DNA from: Kistimonas sp. bin40
GTDB taxonomy: Bacteria > Pseudomonadota > Gammaproteobacteria > Pseudomonadales > Endozoicomonadaceae
Direction of reading: 5' to 3'
DNA: 64,000 bases
Assembly (NCBI GenBank): GCA_002238585.1
Contig: MPMQ01000013.1
Location: forward strand, 1-64,000
Positions 11,394 to 20,494 of this stretch are shown piece by piece (positions within the stretch are counted from its first letter, which is position 1; every line of letters starts with the position of its first letter). Position numbers and translations under genes: made by a program. Below the pieces are notes generated by a model. It ran no database searches, was not told the origin of the DNA, and saw only the letters and a list, made by a program, of their open reading frames with translations.

Positions 11394-11876
11394 TTAGGCA
11401 CTCTCCCGCAGCTCATCAATCAGTGTCTCGATCAAGTCCTTATTGGCCTCTTCGTCCAGGTGCCTGCCGATAATTTTGCTGGCTCCTGCTGTGGCCAATC
11501 CGGCCAGTTGCAAACTCAGGGAGCCCCTGGCCTGATTCACCTGCTGCTCTATCTCTGACTGGGCTGCCAGAATCAGGCGCTCCCCTTCCTTGCGGGCATT
11601 ATCCTTCGCCTCGTCAACAATCTGTCCGGCACGGCGATTGGCTTGATCAATAATTTCCTGGGCCTGAACCCTGGCCTTATCAAAATCCTGTGCAATTCTG
11701 GCCTTTGCCAGCTCAAGGTCGGCTGCTGCTTTTTCAGAAGCGGCCAGACCGTCCGCAATTTTTTTCTGGCGATCATTAAGAACCTGTACAACGGGGGGCC
11801 AGACATACTTCATGCAAAACCATACAAAGATGGCAAAAGCTATCATCTGGCCCACAAGGGTTGCATTGATGTTCAC
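11394..11876 (-). CDS. atpF: F1Fo ATP synthase b subunit
   Basis: A 160-residue peripheral-stalk subunit. It has one N-terminal membrane helix (about 5-25, ending [10 protein letters not shown], a family signature), then a long Ala/Gln/Lys/Asp-rich helix (about 35-140) for the b2 coiled coil. The C-terminus ([18 protein letters not shown]) contacts delta. The start is GTG at 11876. It lies between atpE and atpH as usual. Confidence 0.96.
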   Translation of the reverse strand: MNINATLVGQMIAFAIFVWFCMKYVWPPVVQVLNDRQKKIADGLAASEKAAADLELAKARIAQDFDKARVQAQEIIDQANRRAGQIVDEAKDNARKEGERLILAAQSEIEQQVNQARGSLSLQLAGLATAGASKIIGRHLDEEANKDLIETLIDELRESA

Positions 11877-11961
11877 ACCAACACCTCTTCTGACTGCGGG
11901 TAGAGCCGCAGTCCCTGCTTACCAAGAGAAGGGCCACCACACCCCCGCCTCACCATATCTC

Positions 11962-13152
<1,191 letters not shown>

Positions 13153-13171
13153 TTAATCAGAGAGCTCCTGC

Positions 13172-13651
13172 TCAACCCGTCCGAAAATCCAGCAAGACCG
13201 GGGTAAACCAGTTTACTGCCTGTACCACTGTAAAAGTGCCTAACAAGGCCAGGGCATTGAGTGGCCTGACCAGTAAAAAAACCAGAGAAAAACCCACACA
13301 GGTCAGAGCAAACTTCCCCGCCTCTCCCCTATAAAAACCCCGTACAACAGACTGCGCAGAGCGGCTGTCCGCACGAAAAAAAAGGTTGTACATCAGGTAA
13401 AAGCCGGAAGCTGTCACCACGGAACCACCCAGAAGAGAGGAGTAGAGGGCTGTTGCATCAAAACCCGAAAAAATAAAAAAAACTGCCGCAAGAAGGCAGG
13501 TGACACCTGCCTGCACTACGACAATACGGAGAACCGGCGGCCGCTCGACTCCGGCACAACACAGGACACTGGCACAGGCCGGATTGTCCGAGGCCTGCTG
13601 CCCGGTGCCCCGGGCCTGGAGCACGGGCGGAGCGTTTTTTTGTCCTGCCAT
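13172..13651 (-). CDS. atpI: ATP synthase protein I
   Basis: A 159-residue membrane protein with four predicted helices in the C-terminal 115 residues (for example VVVQAGVTCLLAAVFFI and GKFALTCVGFSLVFLLVRPL). Known role: a nonessential factor assisting c-ring assembly and possibly Mg2+ supply. The first 40 residues, rich in Ala, Gln and Cys, are longer than in most AtpI proteins, so an internal GTG near residue 36 could be the true start. It is the first gene of the atp operon, with the promoter-like site at 13724-13753 upstream. Confidence 0.88.
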   Translation of the reverse strand: MAGQKNAPPVLQARGTGQQASDNPACASVLCCAGVERPPVLRIVVVQAGVTCLLAAVFFIFSGFDATALYSSLLGGSVVTASGFYLMYNLFFRADSRSAQSVVRGFYRGEAGKFALTCVGFSLVFLLVRPLNALALLGTFTVVQAVNWFTPVLLDFRTG

Positions 13652-13723
13652 CAGATCTGTTTCAAACCCGTTTTACCTGTTCCCTTGCTTCACTGCGGCT
13701 TCTGTATCGCCGAGAGCGCGCAA

Positions 13724-13753
13724 AGTATACGGGTTCACCGCATTCACGATCAA
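13724..13753 (-). promoter_or_regulatory. Candidate sigma70 promoter of the atp operon
   Basis: Seen on the - strand: TTGATC (complement of 13748-13753), an 18-bp spacer, then TATACT (complement of 13724-13729), about 73 bp before the atpI start, in the 207-bp gap after parB. It is a good match in a sensible position. Confidence 0.5.
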
Positions 13754-13858
13754 CACACCCGAAGCAATCAGGTCAAAAACAGGCTGAAAAAAGATCCTGC
13801 CGCAGAATTTCACAAAGGGTCCTGCCAGCTCCCCCGGTCAGAAGGCAAGGGCATGGCT

Positions 13859-14770
13859 CTACTGGATATGAGCAAGAATGCCATCCAGTTCGTCCAGTGA
13901 GTTGTAGCGAATAACAAGCTGCCCTTTTCCGCTGGAAGCATGCTTGACGACGACGGGGGCGCCGACCTTGCGTGACAGATTCTCTTCCAGACTGCGCACA
14001 TCGGGATCTTTGGATCTGGCTTTGGCCTGTGAGTCACCCGGCCGCTGGATGCGGCGCACCAGCGCCTCTGTCTGGCGCACAGACAACCCCTGGCTGACAA
14101 CCATGCGCCCCACTTCCAGCTGTTTTTCGCCGGGAAGAGACAGCAAAACCTTGGCATGACCCAGCTCGAGATCTCCGTGTTCCAGCATCCGGCGCACATC
14201 GCTTTGCAGACTGAGAATGCGCAACAGATTGGCAACGGCTTCGCGCGACTTTCCGACAGCTTCTGCCACCTGCTGCTGGGTCATGTCAAATTCGTTTTTG
14301 AGCCGCTCCAGAGCAAGGGCTTCTTCTACGGCGTTCAGATCCTCACGCTGTATGTTTTCTATCAAGGCAACAGCAACAGCAGCCTCATCACTGATGTCCT
14401 TGACAATAACAGGAACGCTATCAAGCCCCGCCAGCTGGGAGGCCCGCCAGCGCCTTTCTCCAGCGACTATCTCGTACTTCTCTTCTCCAGGCTGGCCTGA
14501 AGGGCGCACGACAATTGGCTGCAAAACGCCCTGCTGGCGTATAGATGAGGCCAGCTCTTCCAGAGCCTCCGGGTTCATGTCCCGGCGCGGCTGGTAACGC
14601 CCGCGCTCAACCCACTCTATGGGCACTTGACGCAAATGGTCCTGGCGCTGTCGGGTCCCATGGGTGGAGGCTTGCTGTATGGCATCCACTTCCTCTACCA
14701 GCCGAGCCCCCTGAAGCAGGGTCTCCAAACCTTTGCCCAGCGTTTTTTTCTTGATCACCGCCTGCAACAC
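13859..14770 (-). CDS. parB: Chromosome-partitioning protein ParB
   Basis: A 303-residue ParB/Spo0J CTPase clamp that loads at parS and spreads along origin-proximal DNA. The N-terminal LGKGLETLL is the ParA-interacting start; the CTP/ParB box GERRWRAS lies at about 114-121 and the ENIQREDLN motif at about 146-154; the helix-turn-helix MTQQQVAEAVGKSREAV follows at about 168-184; the C-terminal dimer domain ends at 303. The open frame begins at GTG 14770, overlapping the end of parA, but a GTG four codons later (14758) sits about 9 bases after GAGGTG and gives the more usual M-I-K-K-K start. Co-transcribed with parA. I saw no parS inside the window. Confidence 0.96.
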   Translation of the reverse strand: MLQAVIKKKTLGKGLETLLQGARLVEEVDAIQQASTHGTRQRQDHLRQVPIEWVERGRYQPRRDMNPEALEELASSIRQQGVLQPIVVRPSGQPGEEKYEIVAGERRWRASQLAGLDSVPVIVKDISDEAAVAVALIENIQREDLNAVEEALALERLKNEFDMTQQQVAEAVGKSREAVANLLRILSLQSDVRRMLEHGDLELGHAKVLLSLPGEKQLEVGRMVVSQGLSVRQTEALVRRIQRPGDSQAKARSKDPDVRSLEENLSRKVGAPVVVKHASSGKGQLVIRYNSLDELDGILAHIQ

Positions 14771-14771
14771 C

Positions 14772-15590
14772 TCATAGTTGCTCTGTCACATCTGTGGTTC
14801 TTGATTCGCTTGTGCATGGCTTTTTTTCATCCTGTCGACGCATGAATTCACCGGCCAGCGCCAGATAGGCAACAGTCCCGCGAGCGTAACGATCATAGTG
14901 CAGTGCAGGAAGGCCGTGACTGGGAGCCTCAGCCAAGCGCACATTGCGGGGAATCACAGTCCTGTATACCCGACGCCCGAAGTGCTGGATCAGTTGGCGC
15001 GACACTTCACGCGTCAAGCTGTTTCTCTGGTCATACATGGTTCTTAGCACCCCTTCTATTTCGAGGCGAGGGTTGCAGGAGGCCGCTATATCAAACACGG
15101 TTTTCGTCAGGGAGGCCAATCCTTCCAGCGCATAGTATTCGCAGACCATGGGTATGATGACCGAGTCGGCAGCCACCAGAGCGCAGACGGTCATCATGTT
15201 GAGAGAGGGAGGGCAGTCAATAAAAATAAAGTCGTACACAGCCTGTCGGGACAGCAGAATGTCTTTCAGACGACTTTCTCCGCTCTTTTCGCCCAGGAGC
15301 TTTACCTCCGCTGCAGTCAAATCGCTGTTGGCTGGAACCACGTCCATGTTGGGCACGCCAGAGCGCACTATCACTTCGTCCAGGCTGACCTGTTGCAGGA
15401 GCACATCCCCTACAGTGTGAGCAAGCTGGTGCTTGTCAACACCGCACCCCATGGTGGCATTGCCCTGAGGATCGAGATCAATCAGCAACACCCGTCGTTT
15501 GGCGGCCGCCAGGGAAGCCGCGAGATTTATGCAGGAAGTTGTTTTTCCCACTCCCCCTTTCTGGTTGGCTACCGCCAGAATCTTTGCCAT
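14772..15590 (-). CDS. parA: Chromosome-partitioning ATPase ParA/Soj
   Basis: A 272-residue deviant-Walker ATPase. KGGVGKTT (about 10-17) is the deviant Walker A with the signature Lys; LLIDLDPQGNA (about 35-45) is the A' segment and FIFIDCPPS (about 121-129) is Walker B. It binds nucleoid DNA as an ATP dimer and moves ParB-parS complexes. The short N-terminus, without a helix-turn-helix, marks it as a chromosomal Soj-type protein. It lies 21 bp after rsmG and overlaps or abuts parB. The basic and polar C-terminal tail of about 20 residues is unremarkable. Confidence 0.97.
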   Translation of the reverse strand: MAKILAVANQKGGVGKTTSCINLAASLAAAKRRVLLIDLDPQGNATMGCGVDKHQLAHTVGDVLLQQVSLDEVIVRSGVPNMDVVPANSDLTAAEVKLLGEKSGESRLKDILLSRQAVYDFIFIDCPPSLNMMTVCALVAADSVIIPMVCEYYALEGLASLTKTVFDIAASCNPRLEIEGVLRTMYDQRNSLTREVSRQLIQHFGRRVYRTVIPRNVRLAEAPSHGLPALHYDRYARGTVAYLALAGEFMRRQDEKKPCTSESRTTDVTEQL

Positions 15591-15611
15591 CTACAGTCTT
15601 CCTCTCCTGGA

Positions 15612-16268
15612 TCAATCTGCGGTGCAGGTGGGCGCCAGTATTACTTGATGGCGCTCCCCTTCACAAGCTGCAACCGTCAAAGAATGGCACCCCAGCAATG
15701 AAACAAACGGACAGCTGGCCCGCAACTCCTGAATTTCCTCGTCGGGATAGCGCCCTTTCATGGCCAGCCAGAGCCCACTGGAACCCAGCAGGTGTCGCGT
15801 ATGGGTAACCATGGACGCCAGAGAGCTGAACGCCCGGGAAACGATCAAGTTGTACCGCTCTTGCGGCTGCCACTTTTCCACACGGGCATGCACGACAGTG
15901 ACGTTATTCAATCCCAGCTCGATACCCGCCTGGCGCTGAAAACGGTTTTTTTTGTCCACGCAATCGAGTGTGGTCACTTGCAGTTCCGGCATCATGATAG
16001 CCAGAGGTATGCCGGGTAGCCCGGGACCCGAACCTACATCCAGGACTCTTGCTCCAGCGCCGAACGTCTCTTTCACCCAGGGAAAAATCGCGAGGCTGTC
16101 CAGGATGTGGCGACTCACCATCTGTTCTGGACACCTGACCGCTGTCAGGTTGTACTTCCGGTTCCATTTGGACAGCAGCTGTATGTAGCCGCTCAGCAGC
16201 TCGGCCTGGGCAGATGTGACAGCGACGCCCATAGAGTCGGCACCAGACATCAATTTGTCTTTAATCAA
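15612..16268 (-). CDS. rsmG: 16S rRNA (guanine-527-N7)-methyltransferase RsmG
   Basis: A 218-residue SAM-dependent methyltransferase for G527 of 16S rRNA. The substrate segment KWNRKYNLTAV (about 34-44), SAM loop LDVGSGPGLPGIPLA (about 77-91) and VSRAFSSL are diagnostic. The open frame reaches an ATG at 16310, but I favour TTG at 16268: it is preceded by GGAGAAAG and places KWN at residue 34, as in the Escherichia coli protein, whereas an ATG at 16248 has no ribosome site. It heads the rsmG-parA-parB cluster; mnmG, normally just upstream, is absent. Confidence 0.94.
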   Translation of the reverse strand: MIKDKLMSGADSMGVAVTSAQAELLSGYIQLLSKWNRKYNLTAVRCPEQMVSRHILDSLAIFPWVKETFGAGARVLDVGSGPGLPGIPLAIMMPELQVTTLDCVDKKNRFQRQAGIELGLNNVTVVHARVEKWQPQERYNLIVSRAFSSLASMVTHTRHLLGSSGLWLAMKGRYPDEEIQELRASCPFVSLLGCHSLTVAACEGERHQVILAPTCTAD

Positions 16269-17190
16269 CGTATTCTTTCTCCAGTGCCGTCCAGTGGCTT
16301 CAACAGCCATTCAGCACCACTGAAATCACTTGATCCTGCGATAAAAGCCATTGTTTTGCAGTGCAAGCTTTCACTGAAGCTCAGATCAAACACTCCTGAA
16401 GCAAGACAACAAGGGCAATCGGCTGAAGTTGCAGAGGGTGAATCAGCTGCAGATGAATCTGTTCACTCTCACGGCCAGAAGGGGAAATCAGGAGCATGCT
16501 CACACAAAAGACGGCACAAGCTGTTGACTCCCGGGCAAAGATACCAGATCCTGGCTCCTCTTGTGAAAGCCTGAATGCAAAAAAAGAATCAACGCGTCTG
16601 TGCTCAGGTTCCGGAAGATCCCTCTCCACTTGCGACTTGCCCAGATGACGCAACGCAAGAGCCTGTCATCAAGGACACTCATCGGGGAGGGTGAAATCGC
16701 TTCATGAACTGATAGACGACAAGCACTATTTTTCCGGGGAGGCGGTTCTTCGCTCATCACCTGCTTCCGAACAAAGACTGCGTACCGGAAAACCCAAGCA
16801 CAACCACACCACCACGGGCCGAATTCCGCTTCCCTGTGCATTAACCTCCCAAGGCTCAGGGAGCAATTTTCTTCTTGTGCTCTGACAGAATGATCAGCAT
16901 TTGTTTATCTGCCTGCCCCCGGACAACAATGGCTACTCGATGCAACCAGAATTTTCTGGTCACTATTTTTTCATTCCGTGCTGTACCAGTGCACACACGA
17001 ATTGGCCTCACGCACCCCCAAGCTCTGCAAGAGCCGATGGAGAGCTGCCGGGACCAGCATTATTCAAGCAAACCCAGGAGCGGCGGCCCATGAAAGCGAT
17101 CATCGACAACCGCACCCGGAGAGCCAACGCCCACCGGATGCGGAGAACCCCGACAAGGCAAATACCCGGGACCTGTCCCATTCTGTCAGG
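16269..17190. other. Synteny-break region with IS30-like remnant
   Basis: No intact gene. In place of the expected mnmG the stretch holds a degraded IS30-like N-terminus (about 16440-16640). Further right, 16945-16960 forms a short palindrome (ACCAG/CTGGT) followed by a T run on the + strand. The remaining sequence has short frames on both strands with no recognisable family. The rsmG promoter should lie at its left edge, but I cannot point to one. Confidence 0.5.
16440..16640 (+). pseudogene. Degraded 5' end of an IS30-family transposase
   Basis: Seen: on the + strand the frame near 16515 reads HKLLTPGQRYQILAPLVKA before a stop, closely matching YKQLTLGQRYQIQALLGKG at the start of the clearer IS30 copy at 25.86 kb. 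The flanking DNA also aligns over about 150 bp. The rest of the transposase is unrecognisable. It marks the junction where rsmG synteny ends and the accessory island starts. Confidence 0.5.
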
Positions 17191-20112
17191 CTACTGGCAC
17201 GCACAATCAGCTGACTCGTAGCCTGCTGCAGGCACCCATTTCACAGGCTGCTCCGCCTGCGCGCGCTGTGCTGATGTCACACCGACCAGCGGCGCACCCT
17301 GAACCCGGCAGACAGGATCCATCATCGGTTGACTGATAACAGCTTCTGCCAACACTTCACCGGCACACAGGATTGTGGCATGGCGCGGCTGATCGGCACG
17401 CGCAATATTCACATGCATCTTGTTCATGCTGTTGCCGTTGTGCCGATTGTTTGCCAGTGCGTATTTGAGTTCTTTGCCGCCGGCTGTTTCAACCAGCAGG
17501 GCACAGTCGTCGGCGCCCAGGATTGAGGCATTGTCGGGATAGACGTAACCGAAAGAGCCATGCAACGCCGGGAATATATAGCCTTTCTTTTCTTGCTGTG
17601 GATCGTAATAGCCAACCAGTGTCGTCACGGGCACGCCAAACCCCTCCGGTTTCAGCTCTTTTTCGACGGTATATCCATCATCCCTGACCCATTGTTCACC
17701 ATCGGAAACATACAGGACATTGCCGTTTGATGGGACAAAAGCGGTCCCACCGTTAACGGTCAGGTGCCATTCACTCCCCGACCCGAACTCTATCTCAAGC
17801 ACCTTTCCTTTGTTGGCCTGACTGGCTTCTGGCAGCAAGAAACCCCAGGGCCTGTCGTCATCGGACAAGTACAGTTCAATCTTGTCTGCCGTCAGATAAA
17901 GGCGGGAGATAAAGTCGGCATCGGCATCCAGATCCCGGGAATAAACACGCACCGTCCTCTGTGCGCCCCCCCTGTGGCTGTATTCGTCCATGGTCTGGGT
18001 GACAGGATTCCACTTGCGAAAGCCGGTCGAGGAAGTTTTGTCAAACAGCACCTTGCTTTCCAGACTCTTCTGGATGTGGAACAGCGAGTAGGGGGTATAC
18101 AAGGTAAAGCGCTGTTTTGCGTAGCTGGACCGGCCCCCAGCCATGGCATCGAGCCCCATAGGAAAAACCCCATGAAACGGCGGGATACACGCATCACCAA
18201 TGCAGGTTGCAGTACCGCGCTGACGATCAAAGTTGGGAACAAAAGCCTCAAGACCAGAGTGCCAGCCCCAGGTGGAGTTGGTCTGGTCGGCAGGCTTGTG
18301 GGCCGAGCCATCAAAGCCGCCCATACTGTGCTCAAGCCCGAAATTACGACCCATCCCATGACTGAGTTCATTGCCGATGGAGCTGTCCAGAGTGGCTATG
18401 CCACCACCGCCTGAACCGCCGTGCACGCAAATCTTCTGATCCATGTAACGCCCCTGGGCGTTGTGAGCCGTTATCTGGGCCGCCATGAAAGAATGCTGAT
18501 CCTCGCCTTCACCCACGCTGGAGTTGATGCCGTAGTTGGCGTTGTTGATGCCAATCGATATCAGCTCCCTGGCGATCGCTTGCCGCATGCTGCCAAAATC
18601 CCGGCTGCATTCACCGGGACCCTCAGTGGTCAACAAGGTGCCGTCTGGCAGCATGATTTCCTTCAGATGCACGGGCTCGTACTGGTTAACGATCAGACGG
18701 CTGACCGGAATGGTTTCATAAAACTCCCGCTGTGCTGCCGGGTCCGCCTGGAAATCAAACCGGCCACGTGGCTCAACCAGCATGCCTATGTCAATTGTGT
18801 TTATCAGCAGCTCCGAAGGCGCACCCACGTTTGTGCCGGAGAGGCGACCCAACTTGTTTCTATGTTCGAAGCTCAGGACCAGACCCGGTCTGATCCATTC
18901 CGGCGGCAAGATCGCGGACCAGAAGCCCTCGCCATAGCTGATCCTGTTAAAGAGCATGTCATCCTCGGTAACCCAGACACCTTTCACATTTTTGAAGACC
19001 AGCGTCTGCCCCTGGCGCAAGGTAGCAGTCTGATTTCCAGCAGACCCGGCAGGATAGTTGATGCTGAAGTCGCAGGTGGACCGGGAGCTGAACAGGATCA
19101 TCTTGCCATCCAACTCTGGCTTGCCATCTGGCAAGTTGAACGCGCTTTTCCAGTGCCCGTCCCAGATGGATACCTTGACGCCTTTGGCTCGACCCAAGGC
19201 TGCGGCTATAGCATCGTCATCCAGTGCATCAACAACTTCCAGACTGCTGTCGTCATACGTGAAGTCGACAATGGCATCTTCCATGTCCAGCAGGCGTTGA
19301 ACAGTTTTCGCCAGCCTGGCGGGCGGCAGCATCTCGACAAAACCCTGTGCATAGCCACGGGAGTCGGTGACGCTGATAGAGACCGGAACCTGCTCATCTA
19401 TTTTGCCTTCCGGCTTGAACATAACCAGCGTCTTGCGTTGGCCGACCAGGTGCTGGCGCTTCTCGTTGCCCGGATTCAGGGCGGGGAAGGTGTGAGCCTG
19501 AGCCAGAATAACGCTGCCCCCGAGTTCTCCGATCAGGTCATTGCCAAGCTCAGTGACGTCAAACAAAACCGGTCCGGACTCTTTTTCTTCCGCAGCGACT
19601 TCTTTCGCAACGACTTCTTGCGCAACGACTTCTTCCGCAACGACTTCTTCAGCGACAACTGTCCCGGTTCCGGGTTCTGTTTCTTCGTCGTCCATCATTT
19701 CCTGTTGTCCGAAGACAATGGCATCCCGGTCTTCGGCATCAAAAGCAGCATCAGCATCCGGTTGCGCCCTGCCGCGCCTGAACCTGCGCCCCCATTGTCC
19801 AAGCAGATCAAGGAAGTTGCGCATTTCGGTGTGGAGACTGCACATTTCGGTGCCAGAACCGCGTTTGGCAAAGTTTAATTCAATACTGCCATCATCGTTG
19901 TTGCAGACACCGTGCATCACCCAGCCATCCGCATCCATCCTGGCAATACTGTCGTCCTTGCTGGCAGTTGCAGGATCAACAGCCAGCTCTGTCGACGCGC
20001 GCGTGCGTTCAGGACTGGCGGGACTGATTTTTCCTCTGTCAGGCAGGGGATGTGCGTAAGCGTCAGCAACAAGGATCGAGGCAATCGTTGCACAGAGCAG
20101 CATCCTGTTCAT
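17191..20112 (-). CDS. StcE/TagA-like M66 metalloprotease homologue with broken zinc site
   Basis: A 973-residue putative secreted protein. ATG 20112 is preferred over 20154 because it opens directly into a signal peptide (MNRMLLCATIASILVADAYA). Known: StcE and TagA are type II-secreted zinc proteases that cut mucin-type glycoproteins, with motif HExxHxxGxxH. Here the aligned motif is HGMGRNFGLEH at 585-595: the catalytic Glu is Gly586 and the second zinc His is Arg589, each one A-to-G transition away (GGG from GAG, CGT from CAT). The surroundings (GGSGGGGIATLDSSIGNE before, GGFDG and NSTWGWHS after) and the C-terminal FGVPVTTLVGYYDP region are well conserved. An acidic linker at about 120-200 includes EEVVA-type pentapeptide repeats (152-173). 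Inferred: a non-catalytic glycoprotein-binding protein, or a recently inactivated enzyme. Confidence 0.88.
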   Translation of the reverse strand: MNRMLLCATIASILVADAYAHPLPDRGKISPASPERTRASTELAVDPATASKDDSIARMDADGWVMHGVCNNDDGSIELNFAKRGSGTEMCSLHTEMRNFLDLLGQWGRRFRRGRAQPDADAAFDAEDRDAIVFGQQEMMDDEETEPGTGTVVAEEVVAEEVVAQEVVAKEVAAEEKESGPVLFDVTELGNDLIGELGGSVILAQAHTFPALNPGNEKRQHLVGQRKTLVMFKPEGKIDEQVPVSISVTDSRGYAQGFVEMLPPARLAKTVQRLLDMEDAIVDFTYDDSSLEVVDALDDDAIAAALGRAKGVKVSIWDGHWKSAFNLPDGKPELDGKMILFSSRSTCDFSINYPAGSAGNQTATLRQGQTLVFKNVKGVWVTEDDMLFNRISYGEGFWSAILPPEWIRPGLVLSFEHRNKLGRLSGTNVGAPSELLINTIDIGMLVEPRGRFDFQADPAAQREFYETIPVSRLIVNQYEPVHLKEIMLPDGTLLTTEGPGECSRDFGSMRQAIARELISIGINNANYGINSSVGEGEDQHSFMAAQITAHNAQGRYMDQKICVHGGSGGGGIATLDSSIGNELSHGMGRNFGLEHSMGGFDGSAHKPADQTNSTWGWHSGLEAFVPNFDRQRGTATCIGDACIPPFHGVFPMGLDAMAGGRSSYAKQRFTLYTPYSLFHIQKSLESKVLFDKTSSTGFRKWNPVTQTMDEYSHRGGAQRTVRVYSRDLDADADFISRLYLTADKIELYLSDDDRPWGFLLPEASQANKGKVLEIEFGSGSEWHLTVNGGTAFVPSNGNVLYVSDGEQWVRDDGYTVEKELKPEGFGVPVTTLVGYYDPQQEKKGYIFPALHGSFGYVYPDNASILGADDCALLVETAGGKELKYALANNRHNGNSMNKMHVNIARADQPRHATILCAGEVLAEAVISQPMMDPVCRVQGAPLVGVTSAQRAQAEQPVKWVPAAGYESADCACQ
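19596..19655 (-). repeat. Four 15-bp tandem repeats encoding (E/Q/K)EVVA pentapeptides
   Basis: Seen: four consecutive 15-bp units inside the StcE-like gene. They lie in the acidic linker, keep the frame and could change copy number without breaking the protein. Confidence 0.85.
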
Positions 20113-20494
20113 GGCCTGGTTCTCTTCCAACAACATGACATGCGGCATGCCCACAAAAACCCCACTCGCTTTCCGCTGTTGTGCCCTCTTGAAGCCCGAA
20201 GACTCGCTTCCGCCTGAAGAGGTTATACATCCGGCATTGCCTGGTTTGCGAAAAATGCGACGAAAGGCGCATAAGTGGAATCCGAAGACATCCCGCAGTC
20301 TAGACGGGATTGTTGGACCATGCCTGAATCTTGCCCGACAGGGTCATACGCTGTCGTCCTCTGGCTGGGTACTGCCGGGTACCGGTTGTTGCTTTCTGCC
20401 CTCGAAAGCCTGTTCCAACCTTTGGCTGCGTAGAGCCCTGATGCTATGGAACAGACTTTGAAACGCTGAACCTCTAAGCCTTGAGAGTTCGCAA
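20113..20494. other. Gap between the StcE-like gene and the first F-box gene
   Basis: No gene seen. It must contain the StcE-like promoter. A TATAAC at about 20222-20227 (- strand) is a possible -10, but I find no convincing -35. Confidence 0.4.

Noticed and set aside
16945..16960. ACCAG/CTGGT palindrome followed by T run as the terminator of the StcE-like gene.
   Set aside because: The T run is on the + strand side, the wrong direction for a gene read on the - strand.
18421..19878. A 485-codon open frame antisense to the StcE-like gene.
   Set aside because: It is a shadow of a strongly conserved gene on the other strand; the translation has no recognisable domain.
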